A program made the translations under genes and the position numbers. DNA of 64,000 bases from Szabonella sp046295215 (GTDB taxonomy: Bacteria > Pseudomonadota > Alphaproteobacteria > Rhodobacterales > Rhodobacteraceae), in the NCBI GenBank assembly GCA_046295215.1, contig JBKBNP010000014.1:1-64000 (forward strand), given 5' to 3'. How positions within the stretch are numbered: position 1 is the first letter of the stretch; each line of letters begins with the position of its first letter. This document shows, in pieces, positions 25,914-34,431 of this stretch. The notes beneath the pieces are model-generated. The model searched no databases. It had not been told where the DNA came from and saw only the letters and a program-made list of their open reading frames with translations.

Positions 25914-26935
25914 CAGCGACGCAGGGGGCGGCGATCCTCGGATGTGAGGGGCCGCGCCTGTCGCCGGAGGAGGCGGCGTTCTTCCGGGAGGTCGATCCTT
26001 TCGGCTTCATCCTCTTTGCGCGCAACGTCGAAAGCCCCGATCAACTGAGCCGCCTGACGGGTGATTTGCGCGCGGCTGTGGGGCGCGAGGCGCTGATTAC
26101 GGTCGATCAGGAAGGTGGCCGCGTGCAGCGGTTGCGCGGCCCGCATTGGCGCGAGTGGTCCGCGCCTCTGGATCAGGTGGAGGCGGTCACGGCAGGTCAG
26201 GGCGCCGAGGCGGCGGCCCGCAGCCTGTGGATCGTGGCCCGGATCATCGCGGCGGAACTGCACGCGGTGGGCATCGACAGCAACTGCGCCCCCTGTGCCG
26301 ACATCGCGGGGCCGGACACGCATCCTTTCCTGCGCAACCGCTGTCTGGGGACCGATCCCGAAACGGTGGCCCGCCATGCCCGCGCCGTGGCCGGGGGGCT
26401 GCTGGCGGGTGGCGTGGTGCCGGTTGTCAAGCATTTGCCCGGTCATGGCCGGGCCACCGTGGACAGTCACCTCGGGTTGCCGGTCGCTGATGTTTCGCCA
26501 GAGACGGCGACGGCATGGGATTTTGCCCCGTTCCGCGCGCTGAACGACCTGCCGATGGGCATGACCGCGCATATCGTGCTGCCCGCCTGTGGCGCGTTGC
26601 CTGCCACGCAGAACCCCGCCGCCATCAACCTGATCCGCCGCGAGATCGGCTTTGACGGGCTGTTGCTGACGGATGATCTGAACATGGAGGCGCTGTCGGG
26701 CGATCTGGGCCGCCGCACGGCGCGGGCCATCGCGGCGGGATGCGACATCGCGCTTCATTGCAGTGGCAAGCGGGTGGAGATGGAGGCGGTGGCGGCGGCA
26801 GCGGGCCGGATGACGCCCGAGGCCGCCCGCCGCGCCGACCGGGCGCTGGCCGCCCGCCGCCCGCCCGACCCGGTTGACATTGCAGCCCTGGAGGCGGACC
26901 TTGCGGAGCTGATGACCGGAAAGGCGCATGTCTGA
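25910..26935 (+). CDS. nagZ: Beta-N-acetylhexosaminidase
   Basis: 341 residues, glycoside hydrolase family 3. Cytosolic enzyme that removes GlcNAc from anhydromuropeptides in cell wall recycling. The catalytic loop KHLPGHGRATVDSHLGLP contains the His general acid typical of NagZ; TVDQEGGRVQRLRGP and LLTDDLNMEALSG (nucleophile Asp) are also characteristic. It starts with ATG overlapping the stop of the SPOR gene (ATGA) and overlaps scpA by 8 bp, so the operon is tightly coupled. Confidence 0.96.
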   Translation: MTATQGAAILGCEGPRLSPEEAAFFREVDPFGFILFARNVESPDQLSRLTGDLRAAVGREALITVDQEGGRVQRLRGPHWREWSAPLDQVEAVTAGQGAEAAARSLWIVARIIAAELHAVGIDSNCAPCADIAGPDTHPFLRNRCLGTDPETVARHARAVAGGLLAGGVVPVVKHLPGHGRATVDSHLGLPVADVSPETATAWDFAPFRALNDLPMGMTAHIVLPACGALPATQNPAAINLIRREIGFDGLLLTDDLNMEALSGDLGRRTARAIAAGCDIALHCSGKRVEMEAVAAAAGRMTPEAARRADRALAARRPPDPVDIAALEADLAELMTGKAHV

Positions 26936-27722
26936 CGAGTGGACCGAAACCGAAGAAAGCGGCAGCGTCGCGGACCGTCTGGCCGCCGAGGCGCTGATTG
27001 TCGATGTTGACGGGTTCGAGGGTCCGCTCGATCTGCTGCTGACGCTGTCGCGAACGCAGAAGGTCGATCTGCGGCGGATCTCGGTGCTGCAACTGGCCGA
27101 ACAATATCTGGGATTTGTCACCCAGGCGCGTGCGCTGCGCATTGAACTTGCGGCGGATTACCTCGTGATGGCGGCCTGGCTCGCCTATCTGAAGTCGCGC
27201 CTGCTGCTGCCCCCCGATCCAACCGAGGACGGCCCGAGTGCCGAGGATCTGGCCGCCCATCTGGCCTTTCAGCTTGAACGCCTGCAAGCGATGCGCGAAG
27301 CGGCGGCGCGGCTGATGGCGCGCGACCAGATGGGGCGCGATTTCTTTGCCCGCGGCCTGCCCGAGGATGTGACGCGCCGTCGCCGCGTCACCTTCACCGC
27401 GACCCTGATGGATCTGATGCAGGCCTATGCCCGCATCCGCACCCGCGACGATTTCCGCCCCTTCACGATGGACCGCGACCATGTGTTCACCATGGAACAG
27501 GCGCTGGACCGGCTGCGCGGGCTGATCGGCTATGCCGGGCAATGGACCGACCTCACAAGCTGGCTGCCGCCGGGATGGGATACCAGCCCGATCCGCCGCC
27601 GCTCGGCCACCGCCGCGCATTTTGCCGCCATTCTGGAGCTTGCCAAGGCCGGGCAGGTCGAGTTGCGGCAGGGCGAAACCTTCGCCCCGCTTCAGGTCCG
27701 CAAACGCGAAGGCGGCGCATGA
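26928..27722 (+). CDS. scpA: Segregation and condensation protein A
   Basis: 264 residues. The kleisin that bridges the heads of SMC in the bacterial condensin. The N-terminal SMC-binding block is FEGPLDLLLTLSRTQKVDLR, followed by YLVMAAWLAYLKSRLLLPP. The C-terminal winged helix that contacts the other head is around 190-255. It overlaps nagZ upstream and scpB downstream (ATGA), so ScpA and ScpB are made together. The smc gene itself is not in the window. Confidence 0.95.
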   Translation: MSDEWTETEESGSVADRLAAEALIVDVDGFEGPLDLLLTLSRTQKVDLRRISVLQLAEQYLGFVTQARALRIELAADYLVMAAWLAYLKSRLLLPPDPTEDGPSAEDLAAHLAFQLERLQAMREAAARLMARDQMGRDFFARGLPEDVTRRRRVTFTATLMDLMQAYARIRTRDDFRPFTMDRDHVFTMEQALDRLRGLIGYAGQWTDLTSWLPPGWDTSPIRRRSATAAHFAAILELAKAGQVELRQGETFAPLQVRKREGGA

Positions 27723-28360
27723 CAGAGGCGAGCGCCCCCGAAAGTCGCAGCCTCTTTGCCGCCCCGCCCATGGGCGAACAGGAGCGCATGGTCGAGGCGA
27801 TCCTCTTTGCCAGCGCCGATCCGGTGACGGTTGCGGAACTGACTGCGCGCATGCCGCATGGCTGCGACCCGGCCGAGGCGCTGGTGACGTTGCGCCGCCG
27901 CTATGAGGGGCGTGGGGTGACGCTGGTCAGGGTCGGGGATGCCTGGGCCTTCCGCACCGCGCCCGATCTGGGCTATCTGATGCAGAAGGAAACGGTCGAG
28001 CAGCGCAAGCTGTCGCGCGCGGCCATCGAGACGCTGGCGATCGTGGCCTATCACCAGCCGGTGACGCGGGCCGAAATCGAGGAGATCCGCGGTGTCGCCG
28101 TGTCGCGCGGCACGGTGGACCAGTTGATCGAGCTGGAATGGATCCGCTTCGGCCGCCGCCGCATGACGCCGGGCCGCCCGGTGACTTTCGTGGTCACGGA
28201 ACAGTTCCTTGACCATTTCGGTCTTGAATCGGCGCGTGACCTGCCGGGGCTGAAGGATCTGCGCGCGGCGGGCCTGCTGGACAACCGGCCGATGCAGGGC
28301 AGGGCGCTGGATGACGAGGACGAGGCCACCACCGGCCAGAGTGAACTTTTCGAGGATTGA
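27719..28360 (+). CDS. scpB: Segregation and condensation protein B
   Basis: 213 residues, two winged-helix domains (about 22-95 and 100-175) with typical MVEAILFASADPVTVAELTAR and LAIVAYHQPVTRAEIEEIRG. It dimerises and binds ScpA in the SMC complex. It overlaps scpA by 4 bp. The C-terminal tail is acidic (DDEDE), as often seen. A small basic protein gene starts 3 nt after the stop. Confidence 0.95.
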   Translation: MTEASAPESRSLFAAPPMGEQERMVEAILFASADPVTVAELTARMPHGCDPAEALVTLRRRYEGRGVTLVRVGDAWAFRTAPDLGYLMQKETVEQRKLSRAAIETLAIVAYHQPVTRAEIEEIRGVAVSRGTVDQLIELEWIRFGRRRMTPGRPVTFVVTEQFLDHFGLESARDLPGLKDLRAAGLLDNRPMQGRALDDEDEATTGQSELFED

Positions 28361-28363
28361 GCG

Positions 28364-28591
28364 ATGAATATGGGACGTCTGATCAATATGATCATCAACC
28401 AGATCATGCGGCGCATGGTCAATGCGGGGATCAACAAGGGCATGCGGACCATGTCCAGGGGGCAGGGGGCTGCGAAGGGCCCCGGTCAGGCGGGCTCCGG
28501 TCAGGCGGGCCGCAGTCAGGCCGGAACCGCCCGCGACACCGCCAAGCGTGCGCGGCAGGCGGCGCGGATCACCCGGAGGCTCGGGCGCTGA
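28364..28591 (+). CDS. Small very basic protein downstream of scpB
   Basis: 75 residues, starting 3 nt after the scpB stop. The N-terminal half is an amphipathic, Met/Asn/Arg-rich helix (MNMGRLINMIINQIMRRMVN). The C-terminal half is Gly/Gln/Ala/Arg-rich with three pentapeptide repeats GQAGS, GQAGR, SQAGT coded by 15-bp tandem repeats, ending in KRARQAARITRRLGR. The net charge is strongly positive, suggesting nucleic-acid or membrane-surface binding. I do not recognise a named family; the conserved-looking N terminus and tight spacing argue that it is real. Confidence 0.65.
   Translation: MNMGRLINMIINQIMRRMVNAGINKGMRTMSRGQGAAKGPGQAGSGQAGRSQAGTARDTAKRARQAARITRRLGR
28482..28526 (+). repeat. Three 15-bp in-frame tandem repeats
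   Basis: CCGGTCAGGCGGGCT, CCGGTCAGGCGGGCC and the diverged GCAGTCAGGCCGGAA follow each other without gaps inside the small basic gene. They code the pentapeptide units GQAG(S/R) and SQAGT. The first two differ at one base, which suggests recent duplication. Confidence 0.85.
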
Positions 28592-28615
28592 ATCCGGGAC
28601 GGTAACCGGTGCCGG

Positions 28616-29053
28616 TCAGGGGGCGAGCGGCCCGCCGAACAGCACCTCCTGCGCGCGGATCACCTCGGGCGGCAGCGCATCGGCGGGCAGGACGGCATTG
28701 CCGCGCGCGAAATTGTTGCGCCCCGAAATCGACCATTCCACACTGATGCTGGGGCGGGGAATATCGGCCTGATCGTCGGTATTGACCCGGGCGACCATCG
28801 CCGTGATCGCAGACCGCAGGGCCTCCAGCGCGGTGGCACTCAGGGGGGCCATGAGATCAAGCACCGGCCCTTTGGCGTCGGTGACATAGATTGACAGCCC
28901 CTCCGGCCCGGTATCGGCGGCCTGTCCGGCGACGGGTTCATCCTCCGGCCCACCCTCGGGCCAAAGTCCCAGATAAAGACTGAACTCCGGCGTCTCGGCC
29001 GGAACCGCCGCGGGGCAAAAGGCAATCGCGAGGCTTATAAGAAGGGCGCGCAT
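28616..29053 (-). CDS. Secreted protein of unknown function
   Basis: 145 residues with a Sec signal peptide (MRALLISLAIAFCPAAVPAE, cleavage after residue 19). The mature part is acidic, with LYLGLWPEGGPEDEP and SISVEWSISGRNNFARGN. No enzyme motif is recognised and there is no internal Cys for disulfides. The ATG at 29053 is chosen because GGAG lies 7 nt before it; a GTG 6 nt upstream overlaps the dcd stop. It begins 2 nt after dcd ends, so it is cotranscribed with dcd. Confidence 0.7.
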   Translation of the reverse strand: MRALLISLAIAFCPAAVPAETPEFSLYLGLWPEGGPEDEPVAGQAADTGPEGLSIYVTDAKGPVLDLMAPLSATALEALRSAITAMVARVNTDDQADIPRPSISVEWSISGRNNFARGNAVLPADALPPEVIRAQEVLFGGPLAP

Positions 29054-29055
29054 GG

Positions 29056-30138
29056 TCACTCCGGGTTGCGGAAATGCTTGGACAGTTTCAATCCCTGCCC
29101 CTGATAGTTCGAGGCGATCCCCGAACCATAAAGCGTCTCGGGGCGTTCGGACATCCGCTCGTAAACCAGCCGCCCGACGATCTGGCCATGTTCCAGCACA
29201 AAGGGTGCCTCGTGGCAGCGCACCTCCAGCACCCCGCGCGACCCGGTCCCGCCCGCCTCGGCCCAGCCGAATCCGGGGTCGAAGAAACCTGCGTAATGCA
29301 CGCGGAACTCCCCCACCATGGCAAGGTAGGGGGCCATCTCGGCGGCATAATCGGGCGGGATCGTCACCGCCTCCTGACTGACGAGGATGTAGAAGGCGCC
29401 GGGGTCAAGGATGATGCGGCCATGCGCGCTGCGCACATCCTCCCAGAACTCCGCCGGGTCAAACTGGCCGATGCGGTCAAGGTCTATCACCCCGGTATGG
29501 GGTTTCGCGCGGTAGCCGACCAGATCGCCCTGACGGGGGCGCAGATCGACGGAAAACCCCAGGCCTTCGGAAATGACCGCCGTGCCCGACACCAGCGGGG
29601 CGGCCTTGTGCAATGCGTGCAGAGCGGCATCATCCAGCACCGCCTGACCGTCGCGGAACCGGATCTGGTTGAGCCGCATCCCCGGCCGCACCAGCACCGA
29701 AAAGCTGCGCGGGCAGACCTCGGCATAAAGCGGGCCGTCGTAACCATCGGGGATGCGGTCGAATTCCGTGCCGCCATCGGTGATCGTGCGGGTCAGAAGG
29801 TCCAGCCGCCCGGTGGAGGATTTCGCATTGGCCACCGCCGACAACCCGCGCGGCAGGGTCAGACGTTCCATCAGCGGAATGACATAGACGCAGCCCTTTT
29901 CCAGCACGGCGCCTTGTGTCAGGTCCACGCGGTGCATTTCGAATTCGGCCAGCCGGTCCTCGACCTGCCGCCCCTTGCCCGCCAGAAACGAGGCACGGAC
30001 GCGGTAGGCGACCTGACCCAGACGCAGGTCCAGACTGGCGGGTTGCACCTGTTCGGGCGTGATTGCGGTGCGCGCGGTGATCGCACCTTCGGCCATGAGG
30101 CGGCGCAGCGCCCGATCAGGCAGGACTCCGGGCAGCAT
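29056..30138 (-). CDS. dcd: Two-domain dCTP deaminase-like protein
   Basis: 360 residues, nearly twice the length of standard Dcd (about 190), because it is a tandem of two dUTPase-fold domains. The first starts MLPGVLPDRALRRLMAEGAI and includes QVQPASLDLRLG and ANAKSSTGRLDL. The second has FSVDLRPRQGDLVGYRAKPH and ends in YQGQGLKLSKHFRNPE. The family deaminates dCTP to dUTP for thymidylate supply. The tandem form is what I recall from alphaproteobacteria. The start at 30138 follows GGAGG. The gene is followed by the secreted protein gene. Confidence 0.9.
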   Translation of the reverse strand: MLPGVLPDRALRRLMAEGAITARTAITPEQVQPASLDLRLGQVAYRVRASFLAGKGRQVEDRLAEFEMHRVDLTQGAVLEKGCVYVIPLMERLTLPRGLSAVANAKSSTGRLDLLTRTITDGGTEFDRIPDGYDGPLYAEVCPRSFSVLVRPGMRLNQIRFRDGQAVLDDAALHALHKAAPLVSGTAVISEGLGFSVDLRPRQGDLVGYRAKPHTGVIDLDRIGQFDPAEFWEDVRSAHGRIILDPGAFYILVSQEAVTIPPDYAAEMAPYLAMVGEFRVHYAGFFDPGFGWAEAGGTGSRGVLEVRCHEAPFVLEHGQIVGRLVYERMSERPETLYGSGIASNYQGQGLKLSKHFRNPE

Positions 30139-30190
30139 CAACGCCTCCAATCTGTGGCCGGTCCGGGCAGGGACGCAGGCCGGAAACGGA

Positions 30191-30223
30191 ACCGCCCGCA
30201 CTTGCCGGGGCAAGGCGGGCGGT
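30191..30223 (-). terminator. Hairpin downstream of tRNA-Pro
   Basis: A 9-bp perfect inverted repeat ACCGCCCGC / GCGGGCGGT with a nested CTTG/CAAG stem, 9 nt past the tRNA 3' end on the minus strand. Only TTT follows, so the U-tract is weak. Confidence 0.6.
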
Positions 30224-30231
30224 TTCGGTGA

Positions 30232-30309
30232 TGGTCGGGCCGGCGAGATTCGAACTCGCGGCCTTCCGCCCCCCAGACGGACGCGCTAACCAAGCTGCGC
30301 CACGGCCCG
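30232..30309 (-). tRNA. tRNA-Pro (GGG anticodon)
   Basis: Read on the minus strand: acceptor CGGGCCG pairs with CGGCCCG, discriminator A, encoded CCA. The D arm is GCGCAGCTTGGTTAGCGC, the anticodon stem TCCGT/GCGGA with loop CTGGGGG gives GGG, and the T arm is GCGAG-TTCGAAT-CTCGC. All stems close. It lies between merR and dcd. Confidence 0.96.
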
Positions 30310-30375
30310 ACACTGCGCGCTTTCATAACGATATTCCGGGCGGGGGCAAGCGCAAATCCGATGCAGGTCACGCGG

Positions 30376-31461
30376 CTACCGAAGTGGCGCGCGCCCGGCC
30401 GGGGCGAGCCTGCCGCGCAGGACACGAAGCCTCTGGGCAATCGCTTCGGCACGGTCTGCCTTGCCATGCAGCGCAGTCGCACGCAGGGCCCGCAGCTCGG
30501 CGGCCAGCCAGCGCGGCGGGCGGTCGGCCACCGTTGCGTCGCCGTTGCCGACAGGCAGGGTGGCGGCGGGATCCACCGGAGAAACGGCGGTGTCCGTCAC
30601 GGCGGGAGAATCACTCGGGGTCTGGTCGTCGCCGGACAGACGGGCCGCAATGTCTGCGGCGGGCTCGATGCCGGTGTCAGGATCAGTGCCAGTGCCAGCA
30701 TCGGACAGTGCCGGGTCTGGTATCATGGCAACATCAAGGGCGGCATCCGATACTTCCGCTTCCTCCGCAACAGCGGTCTCCGGGGCAGTCTCGTTGCTTT
30801 CGGGGGCCGAGGGGGCCGCGACCGCATGACCGGGTGCCGTTTCGGAAGGATCGGTCTGGTCCTCCATCGCTGCGACTTCCCCATCGAAGGCTGGCCCTGC
30901 GGGGGGCAAGGCCGGTTCAGGGGCGACAGGGTCAACCGCGACAGGCTGTTCGGGGGGGGCGGCGGAGAACAGATCGCGCGCCGACGGGTCGGGGGCATCA
31001 GAGGATGTGCCGCAGATGCTGTCGGCGGTGGCGTTGTCGCCCCCGTCGGCAAGCTCCTGCGCGCTTTCGGACAGATCCGCCGCAGCCGGACTGGCGGCAC
31101 CGGCCTCGGGGGGGGGCGGAAACAGCGGGATCGGTTCGGCGGCCTGCGTGGCGACGGTTTCCGCTTCGGCGGCAAGGCTTGCCTCGGCCTCCTCGTCGAT
31201 CAGCCCGGCGACATGTTTGACGCCCTGTTCCTGAAGGATTTTCTGCACGCCCCGGATGGTCAGCCCATCCTCGTGCAACAGCCGCTTGATCCCGGCCAGC
31301 AGCGCCACATCGGACGGGCGGTAATAGCGACGCCCCCCGGCGCGTTTGACCGGGCGGATCTGCGGAAAGCGGCTTTCCCAGAATCGCAGCACATGGGCCG
31401 GAGTTTCGAGGAAATCGGCAACCTCGCTGATGGTGCGGAACGCCTCAGGAGATTTTTCCAT
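30376..31461 (-). CDS. MerR-family regulator with long disordered tail
   Basis: 361 residues. Residues 8-80 form a MerR winged helix (FRTISEVADFLETPAHVLRF then WESRFPQIRP, RRYYRPSDVALL). The remaining ~270 residues are low-complexity, rich in Ala, Pro, Glu, Asp and Thr, with almost no aromatic residues. From memory this DNA-binding domain plus disordered tail, placed next to ihfA and downstream of fabH/plsX, is a conserved alphaproteobacterial arrangement of unknown target. No metal-binding cysteines of classical MerR are seen. It is 29 nt downstream of ihfA and probably cotranscribed with it. Confidence 0.85.
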   Translation of the reverse strand: MEKSPEAFRTISEVADFLETPAHVLRFWESRFPQIRPVKRAGGRRYYRPSDVALLAGIKRLLHEDGLTIRGVQKILQEQGVKHVAGLIDEEAEASLAAEAETVATQAAEPIPLFPPPPEAGAASPAAADLSESAQELADGGDNATADSICGTSSDAPDPSARDLFSAAPPEQPVAVDPVAPEPALPPAGPAFDGEVAAMEDQTDPSETAPGHAVAAPSAPESNETAPETAVAEEAEVSDAALDVAMIPDPALSDAGTGTDPDTGIEPAADIAARLSGDDQTPSDSPAVTDTAVSPVDPAATLPVGNGDATVADRPPRWLAAELRALRATALHGKADRAEAIAQRLRVLRGRLAPAGRAPLR

Positions 31462-31490
31462 GCCCGTCTCTCAATGCCCGTCGTTCAGCC

Positions 31491-31793
31491 TCAGGATTTG
31501 TTTCCGGCGGCCACGCGGTCCTTCATCAGATGCGAGGGACGGAAGGTCAGCACGCGACGCGGGCTGATCGGCACTTCATCGCCGGTTTTCGGGTTGCGAC
31601 CCATCCGGGCGCTCTTGTCGCGGATCGAGAAGGTGCCGAAGGAGGAAATCTTCACCGTCTCCCCCCCCGCAAGCGAATCGGACATATGTTGCAGCACGCT
31701 TTCAACGAGTTGCGCGGATTCGTTTCGCGACAGGCCCACCTCGCGGAAGACGGCTTCGCTCAGGTCCATGCGCGTCAGTGTCTTTTCGCTCAT
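31491..31793 (-). CDS. ihfA: Integration host factor alpha subunit
   Basis: 100 residues of the HU/IHF fold. With IhfB it bends DNA at specific sites and assists transcription and recombination. The diagnostic arm is ISSFGTFSIRDKSARMGRNP, followed by KTGDEVPISPRRVLTFRPS. The start at 31793 gives MSEKTLTRMDLSEAVF after a GGGGGGA ribosome site. It lies downstream of fabH with 92 bp between and upstream of merR. Confidence 0.96.
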   Translation of the reverse strand: MSEKTLTRMDLSEAVFREVGLSRNESAQLVESVLQHMSDSLAGGETVKISSFGTFSIRDKSARMGRNPKTGDEVPISPRRVLTFRPSHLMKDRVAAGNKS

Positions 31794-31885
31794 CACAATC
31801 CCCCCGGATTTTTGCCAAAGATGCGCGGTTTGAAAAGCCAAGTCAATATCGTGGCTTGTGGCGAACTGTTAAGAGCCTGACGCAG

Positions 31886-32860
31886 CTACCAGCGCAGAAC
31901 CACCGCGCCCCATGCGAGGCCGCCGCCGATGGCCTCGGTCACGATCAGGTCGCCCGGTTTGATCTGCCCGCGCGCCACACCCACCGACAGGGCCAGCGGA
32001 ATGGAGGCGGCAGAGGTGTTGCCATGATCCTGAAGCGTCACGACGACCCGCTCCATCGGCACCTGCATGCGCTGCGCGGTGGCCGCGATGATGCGCAGAT
32101 TGGCCTGATGCGGCACGATCCAGTCGACATCGCCGCTGTTGAGACCGGCCTTTTCCAGCGCGGTTTCAGCTGTCGAGGCCAGTTTTTCCACCGCTTGCCG
32201 GAACAACTGGTTGCCCTGCATCCGCAGCTTGCCGGCGGTGCCGGTGGTCGACACACCGCCATCGACATAGAGCATGTCGCGGTAGCGCCCGTCGGAATTG
32301 AGGTCGGAGGCGAGGATGCCGCGGTCGGTGGCGCTCCCCGTGCCCTCGGCGGCCTCCAGCACCACGGCGCCCGCCCCGTCCCCGAAAAGGACACAGGTGG
32401 CGCGGTCGGTCCAGTCCATGATCCGGCTGAAGGTTTCCGCCCCGATCACCAGCACCCGCCGCGCCTGTCCCGACAGAATCAGCGCATTGGCATTGGTCAG
32501 CGCAAAGACGAATCCGGCGCAGACCGCCTGCACGTCGAACCCGTAGCCGCGCGTCATGCCCAGGCCCTCCTGCACCATCGTCGCGACGGAGGGAAAGGTG
32601 AGGTCGGGGGTGGAGGTTGCGACGATCACCGCGTCGATGTCATCCGCGTCCATTCCCGCCGAGGCCAGCGCGTTGCGGGCGGCCACAATGGCCATCTGCG
32701 ATGTCGTCTGTCCTTCGGCGGCGAAATGGCGCCGCTCGATCCCGGACCGGCTGCGGATCCACTCGTCAGAGGTTTCGAGCGTGGCCTCGAAGTCGCTGTT
32801 GGGCACGATGTGTTCCGGAAGGTAATGCCCGACACCCTTTATGACCGCACGCATCGTCAT
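31886..32860 (-). CDS. fabH: Beta-ketoacyl-ACP synthase III
   Basis: 324 residues. Starts fatty acid synthesis by condensing acetyl-CoA with malonyl-ACP. The catalytic triad is visible: Cys in DVQAVCAGFVFAL, His in IVPHQANLRII, Asn in LQDHGNTSAASIPLAL. The C terminus GGGLAWGAVVLRW is typical. The start overlaps the plsX stop (ATGA at 32857-32860), with a second in-frame ATG 6 nt later. The plsX-fabH coupling joins phospholipid and fatty acid initiation. Confidence 0.97.
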   Translation of the reverse strand: MTMRAVIKGVGHYLPEHIVPNSDFEATLETSDEWIRSRSGIERRHFAAEGQTTSQMAIVAARNALASAGMDADDIDAVIVATSTPDLTFPSVATMVQEGLGMTRGYGFDVQAVCAGFVFALTNANALILSGQARRVLVIGAETFSRIMDWTDRATCVLFGDGAGAVVLEAAEGTGSATDRGILASDLNSDGRYRDMLYVDGGVSTTGTAGKLRMQGNQLFRQAVEKLASTAETALEKAGLNSGDVDWIVPHQANLRIIAATAQRMQVPMERVVVTLQDHGNTSAASIPLALSVGVARGQIKPGDLIVTEAIGGGLAWGAVVLRW

Positions 32861-34026
32861 GCTTTTGTACCACTTTCATTGCCTTCCCGGTCTGGTCCGG
32901 GGCCAACGGCCTCGCCCGCAGGTCTTGCAGCTTCTGCCGCCTCCATCGCCGCTGCAAGCCGCGCCGCGACGCGGGCCTGAAATCCCGATTGCGCAAGCTG
33001 GAAGGCCAGCTTGATCGCCGAGGACACGCCCGTATCGTCCGCTGAACCGTGGGATTTAACAACCGTTCCGTTCAGGCCCAGAAACACCCCGCCATTGACG
33101 CGGCGCGGGTCGATGCGCTTGCGCAATCGTTTCAACGAGGCGAGTGCCAGCAGGGCCGCGATCTTGGACAGGAAGGTGGCGTTGAACGCCTCGCGCAGAA
33201 AGTCGGAGATCAGCTTGGCCGTGCCCTCGCCGGTCTTGAGCGCGACATTGCCGGTGAAACCGTCGGTCACGATCACATCCGCCCGGTCGCCGGGGATGTC
33301 GCCGCCCTCGACGAATCCCACAAATTCAAATCCGCCGGGAATGGCCGCTGCGGCCATCAGTTCCGCCGCCAGCCGCAATTCGCCACGGCCCTTGTGTTCC
33401 TCGGTCCCGACATTGAGCAGGCCCACACGCGGCCGTGCAAGGTTCAGACCATTGCGCGCATAGGAGGCGCCCATCAGCGCATATTGCACCAGATCCTCGG
33501 GATCGGCCTTCACATCGGCGCCCACGTCGAGCATCACATTGAACCCGCCCGGGTTGCGCGAGGGCCAGAGGCAGGCAATGGCGGGGCGGTTCACACCCGG
33601 CAGCTTGCGCAGCCGGATCATCGACACCGCCATCAGCGCGCCGGTATTGCCGCAGGACACCGCCGCCAGCGCCTCGCCGCTGCGCAGGCTGTCGATGCAG
33701 GACCACATCGACGTGTCCTGCCCCTTGCGCATGACCTGACTTGGCTTGTCATGCATCGTCACGACGCCGGTGGCGTGGCGGATGTCGCACCGGCCTGCAA
33801 GGATCGCGTGGCGATCCACCATCGGATGCAGAACCGCCTCGTCGCCATGCAGGATGAAGGCGATATCCGGGTTCTTGTCGGCGGAACGCACAAGGCCCGC
33901 GACAACCGCCGCAGGCCCCCTGTCACCGCCCATCGCGTCAACGGAAATCACGATCCGGCCCGAAACCTGCCCGAGAGCCCCCTGACCTGTCGTCGGTGCA
34001 ACAGGATGTGCGTCTTCCAGAACCAT
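32857..34026 (-). CDS. plsX: Phosphate acyltransferase PlsX
   Basis: 389 residues. Converts acyl-ACP to acyl-phosphate for phospholipid synthesis at the membrane. The core starts VISVDAMGGDRGPAAVVAGL; GNTGALMAVSMIRLR, LDVGADVKADPEDLVQYA and VTDGFTGNVALKTGEGTA are family blocks. It is longer than most PlsX because of a ~25-residue N-terminal and a ~35-residue Ala/Glu-rich C-terminal extension. No ribosome site precedes 34026, so the true start may be slightly inside. It sits in the conserved order DUF177 - rpmF - plsX - fabH. Confidence 0.95.
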   Translation of the reverse strand: MVLEDAHPVAPTTGQGALGQVSGRIVISVDAMGGDRGPAAVVAGLVRSADKNPDIAFILHGDEAVLHPMVDRHAILAGRCDIRHATGVVTMHDKPSQVMRKGQDTSMWSCIDSLRSGEALAAVSCGNTGALMAVSMIRLRKLPGVNRPAIACLWPSRNPGGFNVMLDVGADVKADPEDLVQYALMGASYARNGLNLARPRVGLLNVGTEEHKGRGELRLAAELMAAAAIPGGFEFVGFVEGGDIPGDRADVIVTDGFTGNVALKTGEGTAKLISDFLREAFNATFLSKIAALLALASLKRLRKRIDPRRVNGGVFLGLNGTVVKSHGSADDTGVSSAIKLAFQLAQSGFQARVAARLAAAMEAAEAARPAGEAVGPGPDREGNESGTKA

Positions 34027-34050
34027 GTGCCGGGCGGCGTGAGAACGGGC

Positions 34051-34257
34051 TTACGCCGCGTCCTCGTCCAGATCGACTTCCTGCGTGGTGGCGACGACTT
34101 CGCGTGCGTCATAGTGACCGCAAGCCCCGCAAACGTGATGCGGGCGCTTCAACTCGCCACAGTTCGGGCAATCGGCGGGGTTCGATGCGACCAGCGCATC
34201 ATGGGCACGCCGCATGTTGCGGCGCGATTTCGTGACTCGGTTCTGAGGGACAGCCAT
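34051..34257 (-). CDS. rpmF: 50S ribosomal protein L32
   Basis: 68 residues beginning MAVPQNRVTKSRRNMRRAHD. Contains the zinc-ribbon cysteines in CPNCGELKRPHHVCGACG (two C-x-x-C pairs), so this is the zinc-binding C+ form. The tail is acidic. It lies 24 nt upstream of plsX and downstream of the DUF177 gene, the standard bacterial arrangement. Confidence 0.97.
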   Translation of the reverse strand: MAVPQNRVTKSRRNMRRAHDALVASNPADCPNCGELKRPHHVCGACGHYDAREVVATTQEVDLDEDAA

Positions 34258-34362
34258 GTCTCAACCTCGGGTTTTGGGGGACATGCCCCTGATTTTTCTT
34301 CGGAATCTGGCCTGCGTTCCGGGGTCGGAAAGCGCCTGATCCATCTTGCAAACGAGGCGCGG

Positions 34363-34390
34363 AACATACTGCGATTCTGGCCATGCGCAA
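34363..34390 (-). promoter_or_regulatory. Candidate rpmF promoter
   Basis: Minus strand: -35 TTGCGC (34385-34390), 16-bp spacer, -10 TATGTT (34363-34368), about 106 nt before the rpmF ATG, in a 174-bp gap after the DUF177 gene. Agreement with the consensus is partial. Confidence 0.35.
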
Positions 34391-34431
34391 GTCTTTTCTG
34401 CCGAATTTTCAGGCGGGCGGCTCTGCTGTGG

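Noticed and set aside
31824..31838. GCGGTTTGAA upstream of ihfA as a fourth LacI site
   Set aside because: Only the right half is present; the left AAA arm is missing.
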